From positions 226,117 through 254,853 of the forward strand of contig WELA01012483.1 of the NCBI GenBank assembly GCA_009602735.1: 28,737 nucleotides of DNA, written 5' to 3'. Positions 1 through 9,622 of this stretch are shown piece by piece (position 1 is the stretch's first letter; each line of letters opens with the position of its first letter). Source of the stretch: Mesotaenium endlicherianum (taxonomy: Eukaryota; Streptophyta; Zygnematophyceae; Zygnematales; Mesotaeniaceae). The notes under the pieces were generated by a model. That model was not told the DNA's origin. It saw only the letters and a list, made by a program, of their open reading frames with translations, and did no database searches. Position numbers and translations under genes: made by a program.

Positions 1-357
1 GCTGACAGCTGTCAGAGCGGTGCGCACAGGGCTAGCAGAGCTGCCTGTGCGGGCGCCTGCAGCTCTGGCAGCGGGCGCTACGTCGTAACGCGGACGTGCG
101 CGGGGCTGCGGTGCTGCCGCTAAGCCTGATGGGTGCGCTGAAGCTGTGCATGCGCCAGCTGTCAGTGCCGTGGCGTAGGACGGTGAAACGGACGCGAGGA
201 GTGCTCCGCATGCGTCATAGTTATCGACGTCGACGAGGCCACGGAGTCTAGGGATCTCTGCGTTGGCCTCCACGAGGGCGTCGCTGACGTCGTCGAAGCT
301 GCAGTAGTCGGCTCCAAGCATCAATGCGGCGTCCGTCGTGGCCGTAGCTGCTGTCAT
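1..357 (-). CDS. Partial second ORF of element C-left, unrecognised product
   Basis: On the minus strand an ATG at 355-357 opens a frame that stays open to base 1 (about 119 codons). It overlaps the gag stop codon in an ATGA arrangement and is in the -1 frame relative to gag. The predicted protein is rich in Ala, Asp, Arg, Thr and Ser. An early acidic stretch contains ADYCSFDDVS and DALVEANAEI, followed by a low-complexity Ala/Arg/Ser/Pro region. The homologous frame in element C-right is also open from its ATG to the window end, and the two copies differ mainly by substitutions that leave both frames open, which argues for real coding. I do not recognise a domain. In LTR elements the protein after gag is usually a protease/polymerase, but no active-site motif has been reached here. 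Confidence 0.6.
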   Translation of the reverse strand, partial: MTAATATTDAALMLGADYCSFDDVSDALVEANAEIPRLRGLVDVDNYDACGALLASVSPSYATALTAGACTASAHPSGLAAAPQPRARPRYDVAPAARAAGARTGSSASPVRTALTAVS

Positions 358-1558
358 CGCGGGGCGGCCACCCGTACGAGGGTTGCGTGCGCCTCGCTGT
401 CCTGCTGAAGGCGTAGGGCCGTCGCGAGCGCGTCCGTTCTTGCCGTCGCGCTTCTTCTGCAGACAGACGATCTGCAGGTGGCCGGCCTTGCCACAATAGG
501 TGCAGTCGCCGGGCTTGCCATTCTGCGCGAGAGTGCAGTTCAGGCGTGAGTGGCCCATCTTACCGCAGGACCAGCAGGGATCGCTCGTGGTGGCAGCCAT
601 GGAAATGCGGCCACGCATAGCTCCGCGCTGCTGCGTCTGTTGGGGCAGCTGAGAGCGCTGAGGCTGCTGCTGCTGCGACTGGGGCTGGCGGGCAGGCGTC
701 GTGCGCGTCGTAGAAGACGGCAGCACTGAGGCCTCCTGGCGCACGCCCGTGGATGCTAAGCCCACACGATCGCTAATGTTGCTCCGTGCGGCGGCCAAGC
801 TCTGCTTCTCAACGGAGAGGTAGGCCTGCTTCAGAGAATACTCTGAACCGTGGCGGTCGATGAGGGAGACTACGGCCCTCTCCCTCAGACGTGGCTCGTG
901 GCTCGACGGCGCGCAAGAAGATCTCTGCGGCCTCCCGGTCAGTGACAGTGCCGACATCGCGGCGGAGGTGCACCAAGCGGCGGTACATCATGCGGATAGT
1001 CTCGTTCTTGCGTCGGAAGAAATGGTGCAGCTTGTACNGCACCTTCTCTTAAGTTGCAACCTAGAACTCTGTCTTCAAGATGTTCCAGAAGGCTTGCAGT
1101 GGATCAGCTAGCAGGGTTGCCACTGGTGGGTCACCCACAAGCTCAGTGCGCGTCCGGAGCTCGGCCTCCTTCTCACGGAAGGTGTCGCGGGCCTCGTGCA
1201 AGAGGTAGCGCATAAGCGTGTCAAAGACGTCGCGCTTAGTCAGCGTGGGTGTCTTGAGCTTTGCAGCCGCGAAGTTAGCCTGAAGCTCGGAGATGGTATC
1301 TTCCGAATCACAGGTGCCTGGCCTACCGCTGAAGCGGTAGGCAGACCTGTCAGTCCTGACCTCGTGGTCACCTGCCATGAGATACCAGAAATCGTAGTGA
1401 GTCCACTAGGGAGATGGCTCAGAAACAACTGCCGTGTGCTGGAGAGCAGGTTTTTCTTCTTCGGCGGGTTCAGTGATAGTGCTGAGATCTGAGTCTGAGG
1501 CTTCTCCACTAACCCCTTCGTAGTATGGCTGATAAGAAAGCCCACTACGAGTAGGCAT
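354..1558 (-). pseudogene. gag: Gag of element C-left, disrupted
   Basis: This is the nucleocapsid-type structural protein of an LTR retrotransposon. The ATG at 1556-1558 starts MPTRSGLSYQ, as in the right-hand copy. Two CCHC zinc knuckles near the C-terminus are intact (CWSCGKMGHSRLNC and CTYCGKAGHLQIVC), preceded by a Gln/Pro/Thr-rich stretch. Damage seen: a nonsense codon at residue 51 (TAG at 1406-1408, where the right copy has CAG); a second TAG at 1061-1063; a TAA about 12 bases further on that is shared with the right copy; and a 7-base duplication near 890-906 that shifts the frame. An N at 1038 lies in a three-base difference from the right copy. The reading frame ends at TGA (354-356). 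This copy keeps an 8-codon segment (VVSLIDRH) that the right copy has lost. Codons are GC-rich compared with neighbouring elements. Confidence 0.85.
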
Positions 1559-1827
1559 ACGCTGAAGGTTCTAACTGCTTGCAGGCAAAGAGAGATCTTT
1601 TAGAAGTAAGGGATGTGTACTCTCCAGAGTGAGCACCTCAAGACTGTAATCTGGTAGGAAAACAACTAATGAAGTATGGCCCAAAAGATCAGTGGAAGCA
1701 CATCATGATCTTCAGAGTAGTCCTATGGCAAGGGCTTAAGCTGTGACTTCGCTCACAACTTGTGAATTCTTCAAGTGACTGGAAGCCTGGAGGGCTTGCT
1801 CTTCACAAGAGAGTAACTCAGTGGTCC
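1559..1827 (-). other. Leader of element C-left between LTR and gag
   Basis: About 270 untranslated bases separate the inferred LTR end from the gag start codon. They match the plus-strand segment 26804-27072 closely. I could not identify a primer-binding site: the bases after the LTR end read GGACCACTGAG here and TGATCACTCAG in the other copy, and neither begins with the expected TGG. Confidence 0.6.
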
Positions 1828-1991
1828 TGAAAACACAAAGGATAAAAGTGTAAGCTTTACTGATAATCTCTGTTACTTACACCTGGGATAATGGACTTCT
1901 TAAAGATGTCTCTTCTAGGGACATCTCTAGTATTTTTACTCTTGGAAATTCGGCGGGGTATGCGGCGGATCCAATGCATGTAGTCATTCTA
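1828..1991 (-). repeat. LTR of element C-left, 3' portion
   Basis: This is the U5-side part of the C-left LTR, ending (minus strand) in TGTGTTTTCA. It aligns with about 26645-26803 of the right copy. The other portion of the same LTR is at 8134-8761, displaced by insertion of element A. The 3' boundary is inferred from the CA ending and is less certain than the 5' one. Confidence 0.7.
1987..1991. repeat. Target-site duplication of element A, left copy (TTCTA)
   Basis: TTCTA directly precedes the LTR start TGAAATGAATC at 1992 and is repeated directly after the other LTR at 8134-8138. Five bases is the usual length for LTR-element integrase. Confidence 0.95.
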
Positions 1992-2656
1992 TGAAATGAA
2001 TCTTGCTTATTCAAGATTAATATATTTCATTTGAATATATAAGATCAGAGATAGGTGGAAGCGTGTGAAATCAGGGAGCGATCTTCGCCCTTATAAGATT
2101 CCGTTTACTCATCTACACCTCTTGAATCATTTACCGTAGTGTGCCATAGTTGCACACTACCACGAGGCACAAGTAAGAGGCGAGGTTAAGGACTTGAGCT
2201 TCTCCTTTAGAAACTCACGGCCTCTTGCCTACCAGGCATGCAAGCATGTATAGCACATTCACAACATCAGGGGACTGAATAGCAAAGGCGCTCTCATTCA
2301 GATGACCATAATGTAGCTCAAACACATCCCACTGACTTAGGTGCAAACCATGGAATCTGTCCGCTGTATGACCCCAAAATGTCAGAGGGCATAACTCTGT
2401 CAATACTACTCCAATTTGAGCCACCTTAACGGCAACGGATGCATCTTGACGAGACCTTTCCGAAAAGTCCTAGTTTGCTCCATTTGAAGCGCAAACGAAG
2501 CAGCCATGTTAATTCATGCGAAGGCTGGTCATTAGAACGAACCCAAAAAGTGCACACATCACTTGCAAATAAAAATCCGACTGTAAAGCCTACTGTCCAG
2601 AATGAGGGACCACGAGATCCCAGCCTGCTATGTACCTAGTGACCACCTGGTTGACC

Positions 2657-2675
2657 ACGGCGCAAGGTGCGCCGT
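2657..2675. repeat. Perfect hairpin in element A LTR
   Basis: ACGGCGCA and TGCGCCGT form an 8-base perfect stem around the loop AGG. The same hairpin is present in the right LTR at about 7540-7558. Role unknown. Confidence 0.6.
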
Positions 2676-3010
2676 TTCGTGGGAAACCCGTTAAGTTGGG
2701 ACCCAAGGATCTAGGTATAACGACCATATTAATTGGTCGGTTGACTGAAATCCTAACTGCTCAGTTGACTAACGACGGCTCCGCCCACCCAGGAGTTAAC
2801 CACACTGGTAGGACATCGGTTTACCAAATCTCAGTCGACCTCCCGACTTGCAGTATACTACGGTCACATGTGCCAATTTTCAAATAACAATCTAAATGAA
2901 TACGTCTATCCTCAGCGTACTGAAGCTAAGTATATTGACTAATATCAAGCGAGCTTACTGTATGTCAACCTACTGATATTATATCCTATACATAATTGAT
3001 ATATAAATCT

Positions 3011-3116
3011 CAGCAAACTACACTATGATACAAAAGTCATCCTGCTGACCTTTTCAACAAAGTCAGCAAACTACACTATGGTACAAAAGTCATCCTGCTG
3101 ACCTTTTTGACAAAGT
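3011..3116. repeat. Tandem 53-bp duplication in element A LTR
   Basis: Two adjacent 53-base units begin CAGCAAACTACACTATG and carry CATCCTGCTGACCTTTT. The same two-unit array is at about 7894-7999 in the right LTR, so it predates the insertion. Confidence 0.85.
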
Positions 3117-3250
3117 AAGTAAAACTCGCATTACATCAACATACATTCATTGAGATGAACTCGCACATGTGAGTATATAGACATAATTCTTATTTAGTGT
3201 TACATTCATATATGCAATTAATTAAATAAATAATGCACTGATTCATTACA

Positions 3251-3258
3251 ATCTCCCT
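3251..3258 (-). promoter_or_regulatory. Possible polypurine tract of element A
   Basis: On the minus strand AGGGAGAT lies immediately before the 3' LTR start TGTAATG. Its position is right for plus-strand DNA priming, but it is short and ends in T, so the call is tentative. Confidence 0.4.
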
Positions 3259-4141
3259 AATTTAAATTCTTGTCGCCTCGACAACAATCAGTATATGATA
3301 CTTTTATTTAATAATACACTTCAGTCAACTAGGTGAAGCAAAGCAAGCAAACAAAACATGAGCGTGATATATTCACCTACCCGGTGCAAGTAAAAATCAA
3401 TCACAACAAATTGTCATGCAAGCAACCATCTGACTTCACAATCATTAACTGAAGACATGCATGGACTTACCCCTACTCACAATAGTCCTTCCGGTTGAAA
3501 GAAATAATAAAGCACCTCACAACATGCACACCACACCCAAATCAAACAGCCTCCTTTCGAGGTCAAACAATGAAAGAATGTTATTAAAGCTCAGCGTACT
3601 GAACTAAGCCTTTTCTCCTTCTCTTGGTCTTCAACTCCTGCCGTGCTCCCACCTTGAAAGCTCCTCACAAGCAATTTCTTGTGACTTAGGTACCTGCTCA
3701 AAATTCAGCGTACTGAAGGAAAGGGAGACCAACTGGTTTGATGGCATTGAATGCCCTCACAAGATGAGTAGCATCAGGTTAATGAGCCCAATAAATTTTT
3801 AACCACATTTTAAGAACACTCTAAGTTCAAAGAAGCATATGGTTTTGAACAATATGCTGGTCACCTCAAGCAGTTCCCTGATGTGCCATGCATCATTGCT
3901 ACCCAATCCAACTTATGGCAATGTACTTACTCAGTTAGTACGTACACTTGCTCCAACAATGTACTGCAACTCACAGTTTACACCAGTCAGTCACTGATGC
4001 TCCCGATATTAATGCAGTTTATACATAGGACGTGGCAGTGTATGACTCAGTTAGTACATACACTTGCTGGTGAGTATGCAGGTAAGCACAGCTTACTGAA
4101 TACTCCTGATACACATCCCATCTCCCTCTCTCCAACTTAAT

Positions 4142-4160
4142 AGCTGTCGACCCGACAGCT
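4142..4160. repeat. Hairpin in element A internal region
   Basis: AGCTGTCG and CGACAGCT form an 8-base perfect stem with loop ACC. A shorter similar hairpin (TTGTCG...CGACAA) occurs about 20 bases inside the left LTR boundary. Confidence 0.5.
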
Positions 4161-5159
4161 TTAATCACATAAGCACACCAAAAAGTGCGTACAACTCCGC
4201 ATCATAGGAACCACACAGAGTGACAGTCACAGAGGATTGCGGAGGTATGAGTGGGTGGAGGAGAATCAACAACGGAATACCGAGAGAGGACACAAAGTGC
4301 ATACACCCAAGTAAGCAAGAAAGAAAGTAAGTCCCCCCCCCCCAAAAAAATAGTCCATTTTTCAGGGTTAGAGCAACGCCCAAAGTGGCATAGGGAAGAG
4401 TGTACTGCCATTCAGACCCTCTCACCATAAAGCTCTATCCATGACTAACCCAATCTCAAGCCAGCGTATTACACCCCTCCATTTGGAAGTGTAGATAGCT
4501 TGCTACGAGATAAAGACGACTGGCCCCATTAGCAAGTTCCTCCTACACCAAAGAGTAGCTCAGTTAGCTGACACTACCTACGCATGCATACAATGACTCA
4601 TACGAGTCATTTCTAGCAAGACATACGCCAAAATGACAACCACCAAATAGTGAGAGTCAACAATCCAAGTGAAAAAGGAACAGAAACAACCAAGTGTATC
4701 ATAGTTCTGATGTTTCAGGATACTCCCTCTTCAGGCCTTACAGCCTGAAGTTGCCCAGAGGACAGGTGGGGAAGCGTCACGCGGCAGCGTTCAGCATGCC
4801 AACTCCTCGGCCTCTCTTGACCTGTATGTCACCATTGCTCCACACTCTGCTTGCTGGTCTCAGTCTGTCAAACAGACAACAAGCCAGTGTGTAAGTTGCC
4901 TTCCATGAGCTTAGCTACGCGTGGTAAACACCACACCCTAGCTGCATCAGTCTACTCAAGATCTGATGACTCCATCTTACATAGTTCCCGGGAGGGCGAG
5001 GCAAACATTGGGATCACATAGACTCAACCAATGACAATGGGTAAACTCAGTATAGCTCAAGACTAAGTTCCTCTCTAGAGGCACATACATGGCACCTATT
5101 GCAATTGCAGCAAGCACTTAGCAAGCCAATAACAACAGCGTGCATAAATCATGGGTAAG

Positions 5160-5372
5160 ACGTTCGCACTGTAACCCCAAGCTAGCAAGAAGAATGTTTG
5201 TGCATCAGACTGAACAAGATCATTCAAGCCATGCATTGCGAGAACGTCTATGATGTCGATGGTCTCTTCTGTCTTTACTTAGGTGTGCATAGTGAATCTA
5301 TTACAGCAGGGCCCATTTTACACCTGCTCTACGGTATGCTAACGGCGATCCACTATCTCTAGCATCCGGGAT
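5160..5372 (-). pseudogene. Gag relic in element A, related to element B gag/pro linker
   Basis: Plus-strand bases here align colinearly with about 9299-9505 of element B. Shared blocks include CAAGATCAT, GATGGTCTC, GCATAGTGAATC, CAGCAGG and CCTGCT...CACTATCT. In B this stretch encodes the linker between the zinc knuckle and the protease (on the minus strand, including AALVAGIMGPAELDSLC). In A the frames are broken by stops and indels, so only a trace of coding sequence remains. This identifies the autonomous ancestor type of element A. I did this by eye; a pairwise alignment would give the exact extent. Confidence 0.7.
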
Positions 5373-6856
5373 GCAAATTTCATGCACCTGACGCATATAC
5401 AAATGCATCTTGCATGCTACCTAGCATGCGCCTCTAGCGAGCTCAGTTAGCTGCAAGGTCGGCAGAAACTTAGCACACTGCTAATATGCCCAGATCGTCC
5501 CTATGACGAAGACACAAACCTCCTTACACTTGACCAAGTGTACAAGTGGCATTCAAAGACAAATAGCCAACTGGACCAAGGCAAGTAGTCAAACCCCCTC
5601 TAGTATCCACGTTGACTTTCCTTACGTCAGTCAACACACCGTACAGACCTAAGTCTCGATATGCTCATCTATCTGAATATCTCGCTGGCTCCGACGAGCC
5701 ACAATCCCACAGTAAGACATGTCACACACCAAGCATGGCAACACCAAGAGCTATTTCAGCTCAAGCACTCAAAGTACTCATTCATCGCAACTGCTCTCGG
5801 ACACTTATCCTCTAATAAGTCATGCAAACTAAAGAGAGTTAATGGGAAGCTATTGCGTCCATAAATCCAAGCCCTTAAACCCTTCAACCACATTAGGTCA
5901 AATAATCCAGCAATTTGACTTAACCTAAGTCAGCAATCTCATAAGATCCGCATCCAAAAACCTCTGCACACTGACTAGACTTATCTTAAGCTTAAACCCC
6001 AAGCTCCTACGATCCCATCAAGCACCACAAAAGCACCGTCTCACACATAGCATTCAAGCACAAGGCACATACCCTGAACCTTCCAGCACACGTCAATGTG
6101 GCAAACGAGAGGAGCACACAATGTCACAGCCATGGTTGGGAAAAGAGGGTATCTATAGAATGCCATTGTTGCTGCTGAAGCCTCTTCTCATAGAAGTTGC
6201 GGCATGCTGAAGCTTGTGGACGACGTAGTGCACTTGGACCGTGGCGACGAAATCCTGTCGTAATCCATACTTGGAAACTTAAGTTAGTAAATCATGTGTG
6301 CACGCACTGTCTCATTTGCTCAACACATGCAGCCATACCCAACCTTCCTCAACCTAGCTACCACACATGCAATGAGAGAGGTACGTCTCTTGCAAAGCAA
6401 CAAGCTTAAACCCAAAGCGATAGCACAACGGACTGACAAGTCCTCTAGCACCGCTGGAGTGCACACCCCTCTCTATACTAGCCGTGGATTGCATATAACA
6501 ACACACAACAACTATGATCAAGTGAGGTAGATGAGTCATATCCAGCTTGCTATGATGCAACTCCCTTGAGGCTGCCCTTGATGCTTGCAGACACCTCGTC
6601 CATCAAGCCTCCACTTTAGGCTTCTCCATGCGTGGATCTATACACAAGAGGCTAGGAAAGTCAAGTTAGTATGCCGCATAGTACATTGAGCCCGGAGACA
6701 CACTAGGTGAGCAAGTGGAAGGATCCTGGACAGGATGTGCAATGCACTACATCATACACTTCCCAAGCTCCACCTAGACTCATCATACCACATAAGTAAG
6801 CCTCCGACACCTACCTCATGAGACAAAGAAGACGAGCACGGATATTCAAAAAAGGA

Positions 6857-6872
6857 CTTAGCTCCGATACCA
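6857..6872 (-). promoter_or_regulatory. Primer-binding site of element A (initiator tRNA-Met type)
   Basis: On the minus strand, one base after the 5' LTR end, TGGTATCGGAGCTAAG matches the plant initiator tRNA-Met primer site (TGGTATCAGAGC...) with few changes. It sets the element's orientation. Confidence 0.85.
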
Positions 6873-6873
6873 C

Positions 6874-8133
6874 TGAAATGAATCTTGCTTATTCAAGATT
6901 AATATATTTCATTTGAATATATAAGATCAGAGATAGGTGGAAGCGTGTGAAATCAGGGAGCGATCTTCGCCCTTATAAGAATTCCGTTTACTCATCTACA
7001 CCTCTTGAATCACTTACCGTAGTGTGCCATAGTTGCACACTACCACGAGGCACAAGTAAGAGGCGAGCTTGAGGACTTGAGCTTCTCCTTTAGAAACTCA
7101 CGGCCTCTTGCCTACCAGGCATGCAAGCATGTATAGCACATTCAAAACATTAGGGGACTGAATAGCAAAGGCGCTCTCATTCAGATGACCATAATGTAGC
7201 TCAAACACATCCCACTGACTTAGGTGCAAACCGTGGAATCTGTCCGCTGTGTGACCCCAAAATGTCAGAGGGCATAACTCTGTCCATACTACTCCAAATT
7301 GAGCAAACTCAACGGCAACAGATGCATCTTGACAAGACCTTTCTGAAACATCCTAGTTCGCTCCATTTGGAGCGCAAACAAAGCAGCCATGTGAATTTCC
7401 GTGAAGGCTGGTCATTAGAAGGAACCCAAAAAGTGCACACATCACTTGCAAATAAAAATCCGACTGTAAAGCCTACTGTCCAGAATGAGGGACCACGAGA
7501 TCCCAGCCTGCTATGTACCTAGTGACCACCTGGTTGACCACGGCGCAAGGTGCGCCGTTTCGTGGGAAACCCGTTAAGTTGGGACCCACGGATCTAGGTA
7601 TAACGACCATATTAATTGGTCGATTGACTGAAGTCCTAACTGCTCAGTTGACTAACGACGGCTCCGCCCACCCAGGAGTTAACCACACTGGTAGGACATT
7701 GATTTACCGAATCTCAGTCGACCTCCCGACTTTCAGTATACTACGGTCACATGTGCCAATCTACAAATAACAATCTAAATGAATACGTCTATCCTCAGCG
7801 TACTGAAGCTAAGTATATTGACTAATATCAAGCGAGCTTACTGTATGTCAACCTACTGATATTATATCCTATACATAACTGATATATAAATCTCAGTAAA
7901 CTACTCTATGATACAAAAGTCATCCTGCTGACCTTTTCAACAAAGTCAGCAAACTACACTATGGTACAAAAGTCATCCTGCTGACCTTTTTGACAAAGTA
8001 AGTAAAACTCGCATTACATCGACATACATTCATTTAGATGAACTCGCACATGTAAGTATATAGACATAATACTTATTTAGAGTTACATTTATATATGCAA
8101 TTAATCAAACAAATAATGAACTGATTCATTACA
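6874..8133 (-). repeat. Element A LTR, right copy (5' LTR)
   Basis: Direct repeat of 1992-3250 with the same termini. As the 5' LTR it should carry the promoter, but I cannot place a convincing TATA box. The conserved core is at about 7657-7712 and the tandem 53-base pair at about 7894-7999. Confidence 0.95.
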
Positions 8134-8138
8134 TTCTA
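8134..8138. repeat. Target-site duplication of element A, right copy (TTCTA)
   Basis: Identical to 1987-1991. Removing element A and one copy restores a sequence colinear with the uninterrupted LTR of C-right. Confidence 0.95.
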
Positions 8139-8761
8139 GGAGGCTCTCCTATGTCTACTAATGTGTACAAGGCGTGTACTAGCACTCCTATAGGCTAAGC
8201 ATAACTCAAACCAATCAAAGCAAGGTGCGTAGGATATGCTACGTGTCCCTCATTGGCCGAGCTTACCTTGGGTGATTCTACCTAGATAGCGCCTCAAAAG
8301 TGGATCTGAAAATTGAGGAAGCTGCCTCTAGGAGTAGGTGATGCAGTCACCAAGTTATAGCCTCAATGATGCACATATACTATGGAAATGCAAAGCTTAT
8401 GTAGGCTAAGGGACTCGCGGATTTGTGCGCACAAGCTAGGGGTTTTAGGGGGTCACGAATAGGCAAGAATGTGTCCTTTGTGCACATTGAAACACAAATT
8501 GCCCTTTGGTGAGGATCCGCTAGGGGCCGGTAGGTGACGCGGACTAGATCGCTCATATCTCGCTCGATACTTGACCAAATGACGCGAACCCGGTGCCATT
8601 CGGAAGGTGACTCGACGCGCTACACTTTGGTGACTTGGAAATTGAGAAAAGGTCAACGTATGGATGCGTAAAGTCTATGCAAAGTTGGCCTTCCTAGGTT
8701 GATGGTTCACACATGTGGAGCTCGGTTTCGTGCGGCAACCTCGACTCAATGTATCATGACA
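8134..8761 (-). repeat. LTR of element C-left, 5' portion
   Basis: Reverse complement of about 26025-26644. The LTR start (minus strand TGTCATGAT) at 8761 is where similarity to the right-hand copy stops abruptly. Joined with 1828-1991 it gives an LTR of about 790 bases, matching the 779-base right copy. Confidence 0.85.
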
Positions 8762-9622
8762 GGAGGTACCTCTCTTAGCAGCAGACAAAATATCTTGTCT
8801 TCGTTTTGGTTCCACCTGTCAATGAACTTCATTGCATTCAGCAATTTGCATCCTCCTGGAAGCCTCTTCTTTTCCTTCATTTGCCATCCATAGAGGACAA
8901 GAGGAAGAGCACTGGTGGGTGTCAAGTTAGTTTGCCCATCACTGGCTCCTCTCACTTTAACTGTATCTCTGCTCCAACACACTTCAGCTTGATATCTATT
9001 AAGCCAGGACCTGCCTAGCACAAGATCATGGAAGCCAGTGTTAAGTACCTCAAATGTAAGCGTTTCAGTTAGAACTGCAATGCCAGAACCTAACTGGACC
9101 TCAATAGGCTTGGTTATAACTCCTTCCAGGATACTTGAGGCATCTCGAAGGAATATTTTTCTATTCCCTTGGGTGACAGTGTGCGCTTAACTAAGTCCTG
9201 TGGATAAAAGCATGTGACGCCCCTCCGTCAACAAATGCCCTCACCTTCCTACTTGCAATCATGCAATGCAGTAGGATAGGGAGGACTGTCTTTTCCTGAC
9301 TTTCGCATTGTTCTCCTGCTTTAGCAAAGAAATGTTGGACATCAGGTGGATCAAGATCATCCAGAGTGTGAACTCTCTGGAGATCTGTATTGCTGATGGT
9401 CTCCTTTATCTGGTTGTCAGGCATGCATAGTGAATCCAGCTCAGCAGGACCCATAATACCTGCTACGAGGGCAGCTAGTGACGACTCACTATCTTTAGCA
9501 TTCTCACAATCAGTAGACTGGTTTACTGACTGTTGCTGTCTTTTAAAGGCTGGTCTTTTCTCTCGACCTTTGGGAGGTGCTTGTGTGGACACTGCTCTCT
9601 GAAGTGACCTGGCTGCTGGCAA
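8762..9622 (-). pseudogene. pro: Protease region of element B, frameshifted and truncated
   Basis: Aspartic protease of a Ty3-like element, which cleaves the Gag-Pol precursor. The N-terminal part is open from the frame overlap with gag down to 9191 and contains the active site in context VRAFVDGGASHAFIH (Asp-Gly-Gly rather than the usual Asp-Ser/Thr-Gly). A one-base shift near 9200 ends that frame; the next frame continues as DLVKRTLSPKG, and the C-terminal protease landmark DLVLGRSWLNRYQAEVCW appears near 9010-8960 in another open stretch that runs to the C-left junction. The linker upstream (AALVAGIMGPAELDSLC) is the part still traceable in element A. Frame positions and the Gly at the active site suggest an inactive copy, though DGGA also occurs in some elements. 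Confidence 0.8.

Larger units (their letters stand above)
1992..3250 (-). repeat. Element A LTR, left copy (3' LTR)
   Basis: It starts TGAAATGAATC and ends GATTCATTACA (plus strand), giving 11-base imperfect inverted termini with a single mismatch. It matches 6874-8133 along its whole length, with scattered substitutions and a few one-base indels. It contains a perfect 8-base stem hairpin (2657-2675), the conserved core at 2774-2830 shared with the LTR of element B, and a tandem duplication at 3011-3116. Confidence 0.95.
3251..6873 (-). other. Internal region of element A, no intact coding sequence
   Basis: This 3.6-kb stretch separates the two LTRs. All frames are broken into short ORFs without recognisable domains. 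It holds two small hairpins around TCG...CGA (about 3269-3285 and 4142-4160), a run of ten C then seven A at about 4334-4350, two further copies of the 12-mer TCAGCGTACTGA, and a gag relic. I see nothing else in it. Confidence 0.75.
1992..8133 (-). mobile_element. Element A: complete non-autonomous LTR retrotransposon (LARD-like)
   Basis: Two LTRs of about 1260 bases (1992-3250 and 6874-8133) in direct orientation flank a 3.6-kb internal region. A TTCTA duplication borders the whole. A primer-binding site beside the right LTR shows that the element points to the minus strand, with its 5' LTR on the right. No ORF in the internal region resembles gag, protease, reverse transcriptase or integrase. 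A decayed stretch similar to the gag of element B remains at about 5160-5372. LTR termini and an LTR core are shared with element B, so A most likely derives from, and was mobilised by, a B-like Ty3 element. The LTRs differ by a small percentage of positions by eye, so the insertion is fairly recent. Confidence 0.9.
1..8761 (-). mobile_element. Element C-left: 5' part of an LTR retrotransposon, split by element A
   Basis: Read on the minus strand, this element starts at 8761 with TGTCATGAT, runs through its LTR to 8134, is interrupted by element A (1992-8133), and resumes from 1991 through the rest of the LTR, a leader of about 270 bases, gag and the start of a second frame that leaves the window at base 1. 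The same order is found uninterrupted on the plus strand at 26025-28596, which fixes the boundary at 8761. Beyond 8761 the sequence is the protease region of element B, so C-left inserted into B. The 3' part of the element lies outside the window. Superfamily is not decided, because no reverse transcriptase or integrase is visible. Confidence 0.85.

Noticed and set aside
860..1111. Plus-strand ORF over the C-left gag, and similar opposite-strand frames elsewhere
   Set aside because: They lie antisense to or out of frame with gag, whose zinc knuckles and match to C-right fix the true frame.
2215..2887. Short ORFs repeated in both LTRs of element A
   Set aside because: They are duplicated only because the LTRs are, with no domain and no sign of codon-level conservation.
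4334..4350. C10A7 run as a polypurine tract or sequencing artefact
   Set aside because: It is far from any LTR boundary. A homopolymer is plausible natural sequence, so neither claim is supported.
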